From assembly GCF_002553505.1 (NCBI RefSeq), contig NZ_PDCP01000018.1, positions 1-64,000 of the forward strand: DNA of 64,000 nt, written 5' to 3'. This DNA comes from Mycolicibacterium agri (lineage in GTDB: Bacteria; Actinomycetota; Actinomycetes; Mycobacteriales; Mycobacteriaceae). The notes below the pieces were generated by a model. The model did not search any database. It saw only the letters and a list, made by a program, of their open reading frames with translations, and was not told where the DNA came from. This document shows, in pieces, positions 1-7,935 of the stretch (the first letter of the stretch is position 1; every line of letters begins with the position of its first letter). The position numbers and the translations under genes were made by a program.

Positions 1-63
1 CATAATCCAGGGATAAGCCTTCAGATACACAACAACCTCCAACAAGGTGGCTGTTGCAATCAC
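1..63 (-). CDS. possible N-terminal fragment of a gene running off the left edge
   Basis: A GTG at 61-63, read on the minus strand, opens a frame that stays open to base 1 (21 codons) and encodes a mostly hydrophobic start (VIATATLLEVVV...). A purine-rich stretch (CTGGGG) sits just before the GTG. The frame is also open upstream, so coding is not proven. No family can be assigned from 21 residues. It would be the next gene downstream of the ponA1 operon, read in the same direction. Confidence 0.25.
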   Translation of the reverse strand, partial: MIATATLLEVVVYLKAYPWIM

Positions 64-172
64 CCCCAGAAATCGCCTGGGCTTTTGCGGGCATTAGCGT
101 CTGCTCGCGCAGGGAAAGGTGGCGCGGGAAAGGTGCCAAGGCGCGCAGAGAAGGTGTCCACAAACCAGGAGG

Positions 173-1840
173 TCATGCGTTGAGGACGGCGGCGGGCCGG
201 TCCTCGGGGACGCTGATGACGGAATCTCTCGGGCGTAACCACTGCGGCAACCAGGCCGGCGGGCGGTCGGGGGCGCGGTCGAACAGCCCGCCCGACGGGT
301 CGTCGAGCCTGCCTCTGTTGCGCACCAGGTCGAGCTCCGGCCGGTAGATCTGGCGAATCACCAACGCGCACAAAGTGATGACCGCGATATCGCGCAGCAG
401 CACGGTTGTCGTGAACCACTGCTCGGGCAGGCCCTTGTTCTCCTCGCCGTACAAGAACAGCATCCGCGGAATCCACACCAGCGCATCGATTGTCATCCAC
501 GCCAACAGGATTCGTCGGTGCGGCAGCGCCAGCACCGCCAGCGGCACCAGCCACAGCGAGAACTGCGGGCTCCACACCTTGTTCGTCAACAGGAACAGCG
601 CGACGACCAGAAACGCCACCTGCGCGAGCCGGGGCCGTCGCGGCGCCGTCAGCACAATGTAAGCCACTCCCGCACAACACAATACGAACAGCACCATCAC
701 GACGGTGTTCAGGATGGTTGGCGGCTCCCAAAGGCCGAGATTGGTGTCGAAACCCCGCCAGCCGGTATACGACTTCACCACGTTGTACAACGAGTCCATG
801 TCGTCGCCGCGACGGGCGTTGAGCCGGAAGAACTCCGACCACCCGCGCGGGAACATCACCATGATCGGCAGGTTCACCACCAGCCACGCCACGAACGCCG
901 CCAGGGCCGTCTTGCCGACCTCGCGCAGCCGTCCCGCGCGCAATCCGAGCAGCGCCAGCGGGATCAACAGCAGGATCGGATACAGCTTGGCCGCCACACC
1001 CAAGCCGATCAGCGCACCCGCTAGCACCGGTTTTCGCCGCGCCCACGCCAGAATCGCGCCGGTGGCCAAAGCCGTTGCCAGCGCGTCGAAATTGGTGAAG
1101 ATCTGAAAGATCAGGATCGGCGAACCGGCCACCAGTGCGGCATCCCAGATGCGCCGGCCTGCGAGTTGCGACGTCGCCCACACGGTGGCCAACCACGCCA
1201 ACGCCAGACCGAAGGCGGAGATGTTGAAGAACATCACGACTTCCGCGATCGACGGGATCGGCACCAGCTTGCTCAACGCCGAGTAGCTCTTCGCCAACGA
1301 CATCGACAAGTACTGGTAGAGGCCGGTGATGACCGGATACTCCATGTACCGCACGGCGGGATTGCCGTCGAACTGCTTCTGCGGCCTGCCTTGGCTGTCG
1401 GTCTCGATCCAGCTCGACTTGTACGGGAACTTGCCGAGGTTCAAAAGCTCAGCGGTGTAGAGCGGAACGGTGTCGGAGTAGCAGAGCTCGTAGTAGGCCC
1501 GCTGGTTCTGCCAGTTGGCGACCTTCTGGTCCGCGGTGCCCGTCCCAGTGGTCACCAGACACGCGGCCTTGGATGAGTAGCCCAACGCGAGAAACACCAC
1601 CGCGATCAAAAACATCGCGCGCAGCGGTGTGAAGAAGCGCGCGCGGCCGATCAACGCGTGCCTGCCGACGGGCCCGCCGATCACCTGCGACAGCGCGGCG
1701 CCCAAAGTGTCGGTGCGGCTGGGCAGGTCGCGGTCGTCGGCGCTGCGCAGATCCGCCGCCAACGGCTGCGGCGACACCACGGAGCGGCTCGCCTCGCGCG
1801 CCGCTCCGTGGGTGTGTTCGGTGTCGCCGCTATCGGTCAC
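173..1840 (-). CDS. GT-C/GT87-like polytopic membrane protein (Rv0051-like)
   Basis: 555 aa. The first 65 or so residues are hydrophilic and cytoplasmic. They are followed by about ten hydrophobic helices (first near residues 72-92, FLIAVVFLALGY), with a loop after helix 1 (YYELCYSDTVPLY...) typical of the DUF2029/GT87 polyprenol-phosphate-sugar dependent mannosyltransferase fold. The substrate is unknown. The gene overlaps ponA1 by 4 bp (1837-1840), so the two are translationally coupled, and the same pairing occurs in M. tuberculosis (Rv0050-Rv0051). A role in building envelope glycans alongside PonA1 is inferred from context only. GT-C membership is judged from the hydropathy pattern and family memory. 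Confidence 0.85.
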   Translation of the reverse strand: MTDSGDTEHTHGAAREASRSVVSPQPLAADLRSADDRDLPSRTDTLGAALSQVIGGPVGRHALIGRARFFTPLRAMFLIAVVFLALGYSSKAACLVTTGTGTADQKVANWQNQRAYYELCYSDTVPLYTAELLNLGKFPYKSSWIETDSQGRPQKQFDGNPAVRYMEYPVITGLYQYLSMSLAKSYSALSKLVPIPSIAEVVMFFNISAFGLALAWLATVWATSQLAGRRIWDAALVAGSPILIFQIFTNFDALATALATGAILAWARRKPVLAGALIGLGVAAKLYPILLLIPLALLGLRAGRLREVGKTALAAFVAWLVVNLPIMVMFPRGWSEFFRLNARRGDDMDSLYNVVKSYTGWRGFDTNLGLWEPPTILNTVVMVLFVLCCAGVAYIVLTAPRRPRLAQVAFLVVALFLLTNKVWSPQFSLWLVPLAVLALPHRRILLAWMTIDALVWIPRMLFLYGEENKGLPEQWFTTTVLLRDIAVITLCALVIRQIYRPELDLVRNRGRLDDPSGGLFDRAPDRPPAWLPQWLRPRDSVISVPEDRPAAVLNA

Positions 1841-4377
1841 GGGGGTGGCGGTGGGAACGGCGGTTGCGGACCGGGTGCCGGAGCCGGCAGGCCCGGTGCC
1901 ACGGGCTGCCCCGGCAGGCCGGGTTGTTCAGCAGGTACCTGTTGTTCCGGCCCGGCCGGCGACCCGAACGGTCCGGGCGATGCCGGCTGACCAGGCGGCC
2001 CGACGGGCACCGTCGTCGGCGGCCCGAACGGAATGGTGATACCGGGTGCGACCTCGATCGTCGGCTGGATCACCGTCTCCGACGGCGTGGTGGTCGTCGG
2101 GGGAGGCGGCGGCGCAGGCGGACCCGCATACCCGCCGATCTCGGCCGGCTTCGGGAACGATTCCTTCTCCGTGCCCTCAAGCGCGCCGTCCATCGTCTGC
2201 TTCCAGATGTCCGACGGCAGGCCCGACCCATAGATCGGCGACCCCCACTTGTTCTCCAGCGGCTTGGTGCCGTCGACGGTGCCGACCCAGACCGCCGTCG
2301 ACAACGACGGGGTGAAGCCCACCATCCAGGCGTCGCGGTTGTCGCCGGTGTCGCCGAGCTGATTGGTGCCGGTCTTGGCCGCCGACGGACGTCCGCCCGC
2401 CAGCGCGTGGCCGTTCGAGTACGCGGCGATCGGCTGCATCGCGGCGGTGACATTGTCGGCGACGGCCTTGTCGATGCGCTGCTCGCCGGAGTTGTCCTCG
2501 TTGGCCGCGTCGAACAGCACCTGGCCGTCGGCGTTGACCACCTTCTGCACGAAGTGCGGCCTGCGGTAGACACCCGATGCGGCAAGCGTCGCGTACGCAG
2601 AGGCCATGTCGATCACCCGAGATTGATACTGGCCCAACACGATTCCGTTGTTCGGCGGACCGCCCTTACCGTCTTCAGACAGGGTGTGCTCGACACCGGG
2701 GAAGCTCTCGGCGATGCCGGCCTTGTGAGCCGCCTCGGCGACATCGGACGGCCCGTTCTTCAGCTTCAGCATCAGCCGGTAGTAGCTGGTGTTCAGTGAC
2801 CGCTTCAACGCCTCGGCGATGTTGCACGTGCCGCAGCTGTTGCCCTCGACGTTGGTGATCTTGATGCCGTTGACTTCCAGCGGGGAGCTGTCGACCTGAT
2901 AGCCCAGCCCGATGCCCTGCTCGAGCGCGGCCACCAACGCGAAGACCTTGAACGCCGAGCCCGTCGGCAACCCGGCCTGGGCGAAGTCGAAGCCCTGCGC
3001 GTCGCTGCCGCCGTAGTAGGCCTTCACGCCGCCGGTTTTCGGGTCGATCGACACCACCGCCGCGCGCATGTCGGGATCCTGGCCGTCGAGCGCCTCGTTG
3101 ACGGCCTCCTCCGCGGCGGCTTGGGCCTTCGGGTCGATCGTCGTGGTCACCTGCAGGCCCTCGGTGTTCAGCGTCTGCTCGCTGATGTCGAACAGGTCGA
3201 GCAGTTCCTTCTGCACCTGACGTTCGATCAGCCCGTTCGGGCCCGTCGTCTGGTTCTGGTTTCTGGCCAGATCCGGCGGCACGGTCTGCGGGAACTGTTG
3301 CTTGGCGCGGTCTTCCGGCGACAACGCGCCGATCTCGACCATGCCGTCGAGCACCCAGTTCCACCGCGCCAACGCGCCGTCGGGGTTGACCGCGGGGTCC
3401 AACGCGGAGGGCTGCTGGATCAGCGCGGCCAGCAGCGCGCCGTCGGCAACGGTGAGATCCTCGACCGGCTTGTCGAAGTACGCCCTGGACGCGGCGGCCA
3501 CGCCATAGGTGCCGCGCCCGAAGTAGATGATGTTCAGATACGACTGCAGTACTTGGTCTTTGGACCACTCGCCGGACATCTTCGTCGAGATGACCAGCTC
3601 CTTGGCCTTGCGGATCAGGCCACCCACACCGGACCGTTGCGAACCCACTAACGCGTTCTTGACGTACTGCTGGGTGATGGTCGAGCCGCCCTGCACGTCA
3701 CCGCCGAAGATGTTGTTCTTGGCCGCGCGGGCGAACCCGGTGAACGAGAAGCCGGGGTTGGAATAGAAGTCGCGGTCTTCGGCGGCCATCACCGCGTCAC
3801 GCACGTGCACCGGGATCTGGTCGATGTTGACGTCGACGCGGTTGCCTTCCGGCGGAACGATTTTCGCCAGTTCGCTGCCGTCGCTGGCCAGGATCGTCGA
3901 CACCTGGTTGGTGCGGATATCGCCCGGTTTGGGCACGTCGACGATCATGTAGGCCATGCCGAAGGTGATCATCGGCAGCATGATCAGCACCGCCAGCGTC
4001 ACGTAGAGCCCGCGGCGCACCCACTTCCAGTTGATCTGCTCCATCGCGGGCAGCCGGCGCGGCGGTTGGCCACCGCCACCGCCGCCACCGCCCGTGCGGC
4101 GCGGCGGCTTGGGCGGTCCCGGTGGTGATGGCGGCTTGGCCGTCGGCCTGCCGTCCAGCGCCGCCTTGACCGCCTCGATCGGGTCGCGCAGTGGCTCGGT
4201 GTCGTCGCGGACTGGCGGGATGACGGCCGTGCGGCGGTCGTCGAAGTGCGCGGGCCGACGGGACTGGGCAGGCCGGTTGGTCTGCCGAGGCGGGGGCGGA
4301 GGCGGGCCCGAACCATCAGCTCTCTGTCCTGGACGGACATCGTTGGCTGACCGGTTCTGGCGCCCTTCGCTATTCAC
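1837..4377 (-). CDS. ponA1: bifunctional class A penicillin-binding protein PonA1
   Basis: 846 aa peptidoglycan synthase that polymerises lipid II and cross-links stem peptides in the periplasm. A proline-rich cytoplasmic tail (about residues 1-115) precedes one membrane anchor (about 122-147). The GT51 transglycosylase domain carries the AAEDRDF motif with catalytic Glu200, then GGSTITQQYVKN and YFGRGTYGVAAASRAYF. The transpeptidase domain has Ser474-x-x-Lys477 (SAFK), Ser527-x-Asn529 (SLN) and Lys668-Thr-Gly (KTG), so all active-site motifs are intact. The C-terminus is a low-complexity Pro/Gly tail (about 765-846). The start overlaps the upstream zinc-ribbon gene by 8 bp and the end overlaps the GT-C gene by 4 bp, giving a three-gene operon. 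Confidence 0.96.
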   Translation of the reverse strand: MNSEGRQNRSANDVRPGQRADGSGPPPPPPRQTNRPAQSRRPAHFDDRRTAVIPPVRDDTEPLRDPIEAVKAALDGRPTAKPPSPPGPPKPPRRTGGGGGGGGQPPRRLPAMEQINWKWVRRGLYVTLAVLIMLPMITFGMAYMIVDVPKPGDIRTNQVSTILASDGSELAKIVPPEGNRVDVNIDQIPVHVRDAVMAAEDRDFYSNPGFSFTGFARAAKNNIFGGDVQGGSTITQQYVKNALVGSQRSGVGGLIRKAKELVISTKMSGEWSKDQVLQSYLNIIYFGRGTYGVAAASRAYFDKPVEDLTVADGALLAALIQQPSALDPAVNPDGALARWNWVLDGMVEIGALSPEDRAKQQFPQTVPPDLARNQNQTTGPNGLIERQVQKELLDLFDISEQTLNTEGLQVTTTIDPKAQAAAEEAVNEALDGQDPDMRAAVVSIDPKTGGVKAYYGGSDAQGFDFAQAGLPTGSAFKVFALVAALEQGIGLGYQVDSSPLEVNGIKITNVEGNSCGTCNIAEALKRSLNTSYYRLMLKLKNGPSDVAEAAHKAGIAESFPGVEHTLSEDGKGGPPNNGIVLGQYQSRVIDMASAYATLAASGVYRRPHFVQKVVNADGQVLFDAANEDNSGEQRIDKAVADNVTAAMQPIAAYSNGHALAGGRPSAAKTGTNQLGDTGDNRDAWMVGFTPSLSTAVWVGTVDGTKPLENKWGSPIYGSGLPSDIWKQTMDGALEGTEKESFPKPAEIGGYAGPPAPPPPPTTTTPSETVIQPTIEVAPGITIPFGPPTTVPVGPPGQPASPGPFGSPAGPEQQVPAEQPGLPGQPVAPGLPAPAPGPQPPFPPPPP

Positions 4378-4804
4378 TGGCCGTCCGCGCGCCGTTGCGC
4401 GCGGCCCGGGTCGTACGTGATCCGCGGGACGGGCCTGACGGCCGGACCGCGCCGAGCACGTACGACTTCACCAAGTGATTCCAGCTGCAGGTGCGGCATA
4501 CCTCCACCACGTGTACGGAGAACTCGTCGTAACGGGACGCCAACATCACCAGCTCTTCGGCAGTCCGCGCTGAACCGGATACCGCGCCGAGGTGATCGCC
4601 AAACACCCACGACACCAAAGTCAGCTGTTCCTTGCGGCAGATCGGGCACATCACCGAACTCGGCTTGCCATGGAACTTCGCGGCGCGCAGCAGGTAGGGA
4701 TTGGCGTCGCAGACCTCCGAGACGCCGGTGCGTCCCGAATACACCTCGGCCAGCAGGGACCGCCGCCGAAGCGCGTAATCCACCACCTGTCGCTGCAGTC
4801 GCAC
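4370..4804 (-). CDS. DUF5318-type zinc-ribbon protein (Rv0049-like)
   Basis: 144 aa with a GTG start. Two cysteine pairs, Cys53-x-x-Cys56 (CPIC) and Cys103-x-x-Cys106 (CRTC), look like a zinc ribbon. The remainder is conserved-looking and rich in aromatic residues (YDEFSVHVVEVCRTCSWNHL). No enzymatic motif is visible. It is the first gene of the ponA1 operon and overlaps ponA1 by 8 bp, an arrangement conserved in mycobacteria (Rv0049-ponA1). This suggests a link to envelope growth, but the function is unknown. Confidence 0.88.
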   Translation of the reverse strand: MRLQRQVVDYALRRRSLLAEVYSGRTGVSEVCDANPYLLRAAKFHGKPSSVMCPICRKEQLTLVSWVFGDHLGAVSGSARTAEELVMLASRYDEFSVHVVEVCRTCSWNHLVKSYVLGAVRPSGPSRGSRTTRAARNGARTASE

Positions 4805-4872
4805 GTTGACCAGAGTACGTCGGCTACACGACCGCGGAGGCGTGACCGTGTCGGCGGGGCCGCCGTGGCGCG

Positions 4873-4916
4873 GTCTCGATGCAGCCTCGGCGGGGTCTCG
4901 ATGCAGCCTCGGTGGT
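4873..4916. repeat. 22-bp tandem duplication
   Basis: Two adjacent 22-bp copies (4873-4894 and 4895-4916) beginning GGTCTCGATGCAGCCTCGG differ only at one base near the end (GCGG versus GTGG). They lie in the 167-bp divergent gap between the ponA1 operon and the small gene at 4972. This is either a recent slippage duplication or a doubled regulator site. Confidence 0.8.
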
Positions 4917-4958
4917 CCAGGACGGGCGCGTTGACATCGGTCGATGCGGGGTCGCTCA

Positions 4959-4964
4959 TAGAAT
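4959..4964 (+). promoter_or_regulatory. -10 hexamer TAGAAT, predicted leaderless promoter
   Basis: TAGAAT is followed by exactly 7 nt and then the ATG at 4972, which puts the likely transcription start on the A of the start codon. A TTGACA lies at 4931-4936 but its spacing (22 nt) is too long for an ideal -35. Confidence 0.5.
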
Positions 4965-4971
4965 CACCGAC

Positions 4972-5406
4972 ATGGCTGACTCCCGGGCGGCCATCCACAT
5001 CAACGGCGAGCGCGTCGCGATGACGGTGCTCTTGGAGCGCTGGGAGAGGCCAGGGGCGACGGGCTCCGACGCGGACTGGATCGCCGCCTTCGCCGAGCTC
5101 ACCGCGGGAAACTTCAGCGGCCGACGTGCGGTCAGCCTGCGCCGCGACGAGCTGGTCGGCTTCCGTGATCGACTCGCCGACGTGCTCGCGTCGCTGTCCG
5201 GTGAGGCGACACTCGAGCACATCGAGGGCGCGCTCGGGGTGCGGGTCTTGTTGAACCAGGGCCGCGGCCAGCTGTCGCTGTATCTGCGCGAGGAACTCGG
5301 CCCCTGCCTTTCGGTCGACGACACGTGGACCGATCAGTCGTATCTGGCCGACACGCTGCGGGAGTTGGACGCGGCCTTGACCGAATTCGGCCCACGCGGC
5401 GCGTAG
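4972..5406 (+). CDS. conserved hypothetical protein (possibly DUF6228-like)
   Basis: 144 aa, soluble, acidic, with no signal peptide or membrane segment. It starts MADSRAAIHINGERVAM and contains alternating strand-like segments (RVLLNQGRGQLSLYLREEL) and a central Trp/Phe-rich helix (DADWIAAFAEL). The frame is open further upstream to 4879, but the ATG at 4972 is preferred because it lies 7 nt after a TAGAAT -10 hexamer. The fold resembles small DUF6228-type proteins, though this assignment is a guess. It is divergent from the ponA1 operon, followed 42 bp later by the DUF1707 genes, and of unknown function. Confidence 0.75.
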   Translation: MADSRAAIHINGERVAMTVLLERWERPGATGSDADWIAAFAELTAGNFSGRRAVSLRRDELVGFRDRLADVLASLSGEATLEHIEGALGVRVLLNQGRGQLSLYLREELGPCLSVDDTWTDQSYLADTLRELDAALTEFGPRGA

Positions 5407-5436
5407 CAATCACGCACCACCGCATGCCCGCCCGCC

Positions 5437-5442
5437 TACGAT
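5437..5442 (+). promoter_or_regulatory. -10 hexamer TACGAT, predicted leaderless promoter
   Basis: TACGAT stands 6 nt before the GTG at 5449. The paralogue at 6340 has the same arrangement (TACGATCT...CGTGGC), so the promoter was duplicated together with the gene. Confidence 0.5.
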
Positions 5443-5448
5443 CTCGTC

Positions 5449-5697
5449 GTGGCCACGCGGCAGGGACCCGGCACCCGGGCGAGAGATGCCGACCGCACCG
5501 CCGTCTGCCAGCTACTCGACAGCGCCTTTGCCGAGGGTCAGTTGTCGGTGGAAGAACATCGGCAACGGGTGAGCGCCGCCGTCAACGCGACAACGTTGCA
5601 GGAACTGCATGCGCTGGTCGAGGACCTGCAAACGGCCGGGCCGCAGCTCCGCGCGGCACCGCGTCAGCGGTTCAGCCCGCGCGTTGTCCCGCGCTGA
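5449..5697 (+). pseudogene. DUF1707 membrane protein copy 1, 5' part (frameshifted)
   Basis: 82 codons from GTG to a TGA at 5695-5697. Residues 1-60 form a complete DUF1707 domain (DADRTAVCQLLDSAFAEGQL, then SVEEHRQRVSAAVNATTLQEL) closely matching the intact neighbour at 6340. Directly after it the frame is lost. The membrane helix and extracytoplasmic domain continue in another frame from about 5691, so a net loss of one base (or gain of two) between about 5640 and 5694 split an ancestral gene of about 290 codons. As it stands the product would be a soluble DUF1707 peptide. A sequencing error could also produce this pattern. Confidence 0.8.
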
Positions 5698-5702
5698 TCG
5701 GT

Positions 5703-6323
5703 GTGCTGGTGGTCTGCGTCGTCGTCGGCTGGCTGGCGGCACGCAACGACGACGATGACTCCGCGACCCCGTCGCCCGCGGCGGCTGAACCGTCGCACGC
5801 CATGGCCGCCGCCCCCACGGCGACGACCCCGATGCCCGAGGACCCCGCGCCGGTCGTGCTGGCCGCGCCGCCCGACCTGCGGTCCACCGACGGAATGGCG
5901 CGGGTGGTCGACGAGATCCGCACGAGGTTCGGCGACACGATGGGCTACGAGCTGGCCATCACGGCCGATCGAGCGATGCTCGCCCGGCCCGATCCCACCG
6001 ACGAGCAATCCAAGCTGATCTACACCTACGAGCGGGGCTGGGGCGACCCGTCCACCCGATCACGCTCGGACACCGACGATCTCGTCGACATCGCCGCATT
6101 CGACGTGGCCGCCGCGGCCGCCGCGGTGCAGGCCGCGCCCGAGACGCTGCGAATCACGCCCGCCGATGTCGACGAGATCTACTTCGACGTCGACCACATC
6201 ACCGAGGCGCCAGGGCCGGGCGCGCTCGAACTTCTGATTCGGGTCGGCACGACGGCCGGCACCGACGGCTGGCTCTACCTCGACAGCGCGGGCTCCGTTA
6301 AGCGCGTCGAATTTCCCAGCTGA
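5703..6323 (+). pseudogene. DUF1707 membrane protein copy 1, 3' part
   Basis: The distal part of the frameshifted gene, taken here from a GTG at 5703 (the frame is open further upstream). It encodes a membrane helix (VLVVCVVVGWLAA), an Ala/Pro/Thr-rich linker, then an extracytoplasmic domain of about 140 residues. That domain aligns along its length with the intact paralogue: DLRSTDGMARVVDEIRTRFG corresponds to LQSLGGLNGLFEQMRNKFG, and YERGWGDP to YRCGWGDP. No ribosome-binding site precedes the GTG, so independent translation is doubtful unless it is coupled to the TGA at 5695. Confidence 0.7.
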
Positions 6324-6327
6324 CAAC

Positions 6328-6333
6328 TACGAT
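6328..6333 (+). promoter_or_regulatory. -10 hexamer TACGAT, predicted leaderless promoter
   Basis: TACGAT lies 6 nt before the GTG at 6340, identical in sequence and spacing to the element before the paralogue at 5449. Confidence 0.5.
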
Positions 6334-6339
6334 CTTCGC

Positions 6340-7200
6340 GTGGCGACCCGGCAGACACCGAGCACCAGAGCCAAAGACAGCGACCGGGCCGACACCTGCC
6401 AGGTACTCGACAGCGCGTACGCCGAAGGCCAGCTGTCGATGGAGGAGCACCGGCAGCGGGTCAGCGCCGCCACCAGGGCCGCCACGCTGGGCGAGTTGCA
6501 GTCGCTGGTCGCCGATCTGCAAACCGCCAACGCACCGGTGAAGCTGCCCGACCTCAAGAGGCAGCGCCCGACGCTGCCGGCCGGCACCGGCGGCTGGGGC
6601 CTTCGCATCGCGACCGGCGTGGTGCTGGTGCTGTTCGGCATCGGTATCGGCTGGGGTCTTTACGGCAACACGAGTTCGCCCTTCAGCTTTCAGACCGATC
6701 CGGGTGCGAAGGCGGACAACATCCCCGCGAAGGTGCTGACGCCGCCGCGGCAACTGCAGTCGCTGGGCGGGCTCAACGGGCTCTTCGAGCAGATGCGCAA
6801 CAAGTTCGGTGACACCACCGGATTCGAGATCACCATCAGGCCGGGCCGCGCGACGCTGTACCGCCCGGACCCCAACGATCCGCGGCGCAAGTTGATGTAC
6901 GAGTACCGCTGCGGGTGGGGTGACCCGTACTCGTCCACCACCGTCGACAGCGAGGATCGCGTCGTCGATCTGGCGAAGTTCAACTTCGAGGAGACGGTCG
7001 CGGTGCTGCGCGGGGCGCCCGAAACGCTGAAAATGCAGCGCAGGGACATCTCCGACACCTGGGTCAGCATTGAGCCGTCGCGGGACCCGGCGACGCCGGA
7101 GGCGGTCAACGTCCGCATCTACCTCAGCAGCGACTTCGGCAGCGGCTCCATCGACCTGGCGCCCGACGGCGCGGTCAAGCAGATCAGCGAACCGAGCTAG
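6340..7200 (+). CDS. DUF1707 domain membrane protein, intact copy (Rv0048c-like)
   Basis: 286 aa from GTG. Residues 1-62 are a DUF1707 domain (SDRADTCQVLDSAYAEGQL, SMEEHRQRVSAAT). One membrane helix follows at about 87-107 (GVVLVLFGIGIGWGLYG), then a domain of about 170 residues outside the membrane with the conserved YEYRCGWGDP patch. DUF1707 proteins are common single-pass actinobacterial proteins of unknown function. Length and position next to PadR-ino1 match M. tuberculosis Rv0048c. It is the tandem partner of the broken copy immediately upstream, and the two probably arose by duplication. The start is supported by the -10 hexamer 6 nt upstream. Confidence 0.9.
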   Translation: MATRQTPSTRAKDSDRADTCQVLDSAYAEGQLSMEEHRQRVSAATRAATLGELQSLVADLQTANAPVKLPDLKRQRPTLPAGTGGWGLRIATGVVLVLFGIGIGWGLYGNTSSPFSFQTDPGAKADNIPAKVLTPPRQLQSLGGLNGLFEQMRNKFGDTTGFEITIRPGRATLYRPDPNDPRRKLMYEYRCGWGDPYSSTTVDSEDRVVDLAKFNFEETVAVLRGAPETLKMQRRDISDTWVSIEPSRDPATPEAVNVRIYLSSDFGSGSIDLAPDGAVKQISEPS

Positions 7201-7278
7201 CCCGTCGTCGTCCCCGCCACACGGTCTGTCGCAGGGGCTCGCAGCGGCTTGCGCGAGCGGCCGACGTAGCGCCTAATA

Positions 7279-7295
7279 TATCGGCGCGATACTAT
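7279..7295 (+). promoter_or_regulatory. palindrome overlapping a -10 element upstream of the PadR gene
   Basis: A perfect inverted repeat TATCG-GCG-CGATA (7279-7291) overlaps the hexamer TACTAT (7290-7295), a plausible -10 about 50 nt before the PadR start. PadR regulators commonly repress their own promoter, so this is the best candidate operator. The surrounding 7201-7343 gap holds nothing else I can name apart from the strong AAAGGAGG ribosome-binding site at 7329-7336. Confidence 0.45.
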
Positions 7296-7343
7296 TGTTC
7301 GAGGTGTCGAAACTTCGTAGCGACTGGCAAAGGAGGTGGTTCG

Positions 7344-7889
7344 ATGCTGGAGCTTGCAGTGCTGGGTCTTCTGCTCGAGTCGCCCATGCACGGCTACGAG
7401 CTGCGGAAACGGTTGACGGGTCTGCTCGGTGCGTTTCGGGCGTTCTCCTACGGCTCGCTGTATCCCGCATTGCGGCGGATGCAGGCCGATGGGTTGATCG
7501 TCGAGGACGCAGCGCCGGACGGAACCCCCAAGGTGCGCCGCGCGCGTCGGGTCTACCAGCTCACCGAAAAGGGCAAGCAGCGCTTCGCCGAGTTGGTGGC
7601 CGACACCGGTCCGCAGAACTACACCGACGACGGATTCGGCGTTCATCTCGCCTTCTTCAACCGCACTCCGGCCGAGGCCAGGATGCGGATTCTGGAGGGC
7701 CGCCGTCGTCAGGTCGAGGAACGCCGGGAAGGTCTGCGCGAAGCGGTGGCGCGGGCCAGCAGCTCACTTGACCGCTATACCCGCCAGTTGCATCAGCTCG
7801 GGTTGGAGTCCAGCGAGCGAGAAGTGAAGTGGCTCAACGATTTGATTGCGGCCGAGCGCGTAGCTCAGGGTCGTGCCGAGCAGTCGTAG
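7344..7889 (+). CDS. PadR family transcriptional regulator (Rv0047c-like)
   Basis: 181 aa. The N-terminal winged helix (about residues 1-85) has the PadR signature [18 protein letters not shown] and the [18 protein letters not shown] recognition-helix region. The C-terminal half (about 100-181) is charged and helical, the usual PadR dimerisation coiled coil. A near-perfect Shine-Dalgarno (AAAGGAGG) 7 nt before ATG fixes the start. It is followed 46 bp later by ino1 in the same direction, the same pairing as Rv0047c-Rv0046c. It is therefore a likely regulator of inositol synthesis and of itself, through the palindrome at 7279. The inducer is unknown. Confidence 0.92.
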   Translation: MLELAVLGLLLESPMHGYELRKRLTGLLGAFRAFSYGSLYPALRRMQADGLIVEDAAPDGTPKVRRARRVYQLTEKGKQRFAELVADTGPQNYTDDGFGVHLAFFNRTPAEARMRILEGRRRQVEERREGLREAVARASSSLDRYTRQLHQLGLESSEREVKWLNDLIAAERVAQGRAEQS

Positions 7890-7935
7890 ATCTTCTGTTT
7901 TTGCAATGACAGTTTCGAAGAGGGAGAACGTTGCC

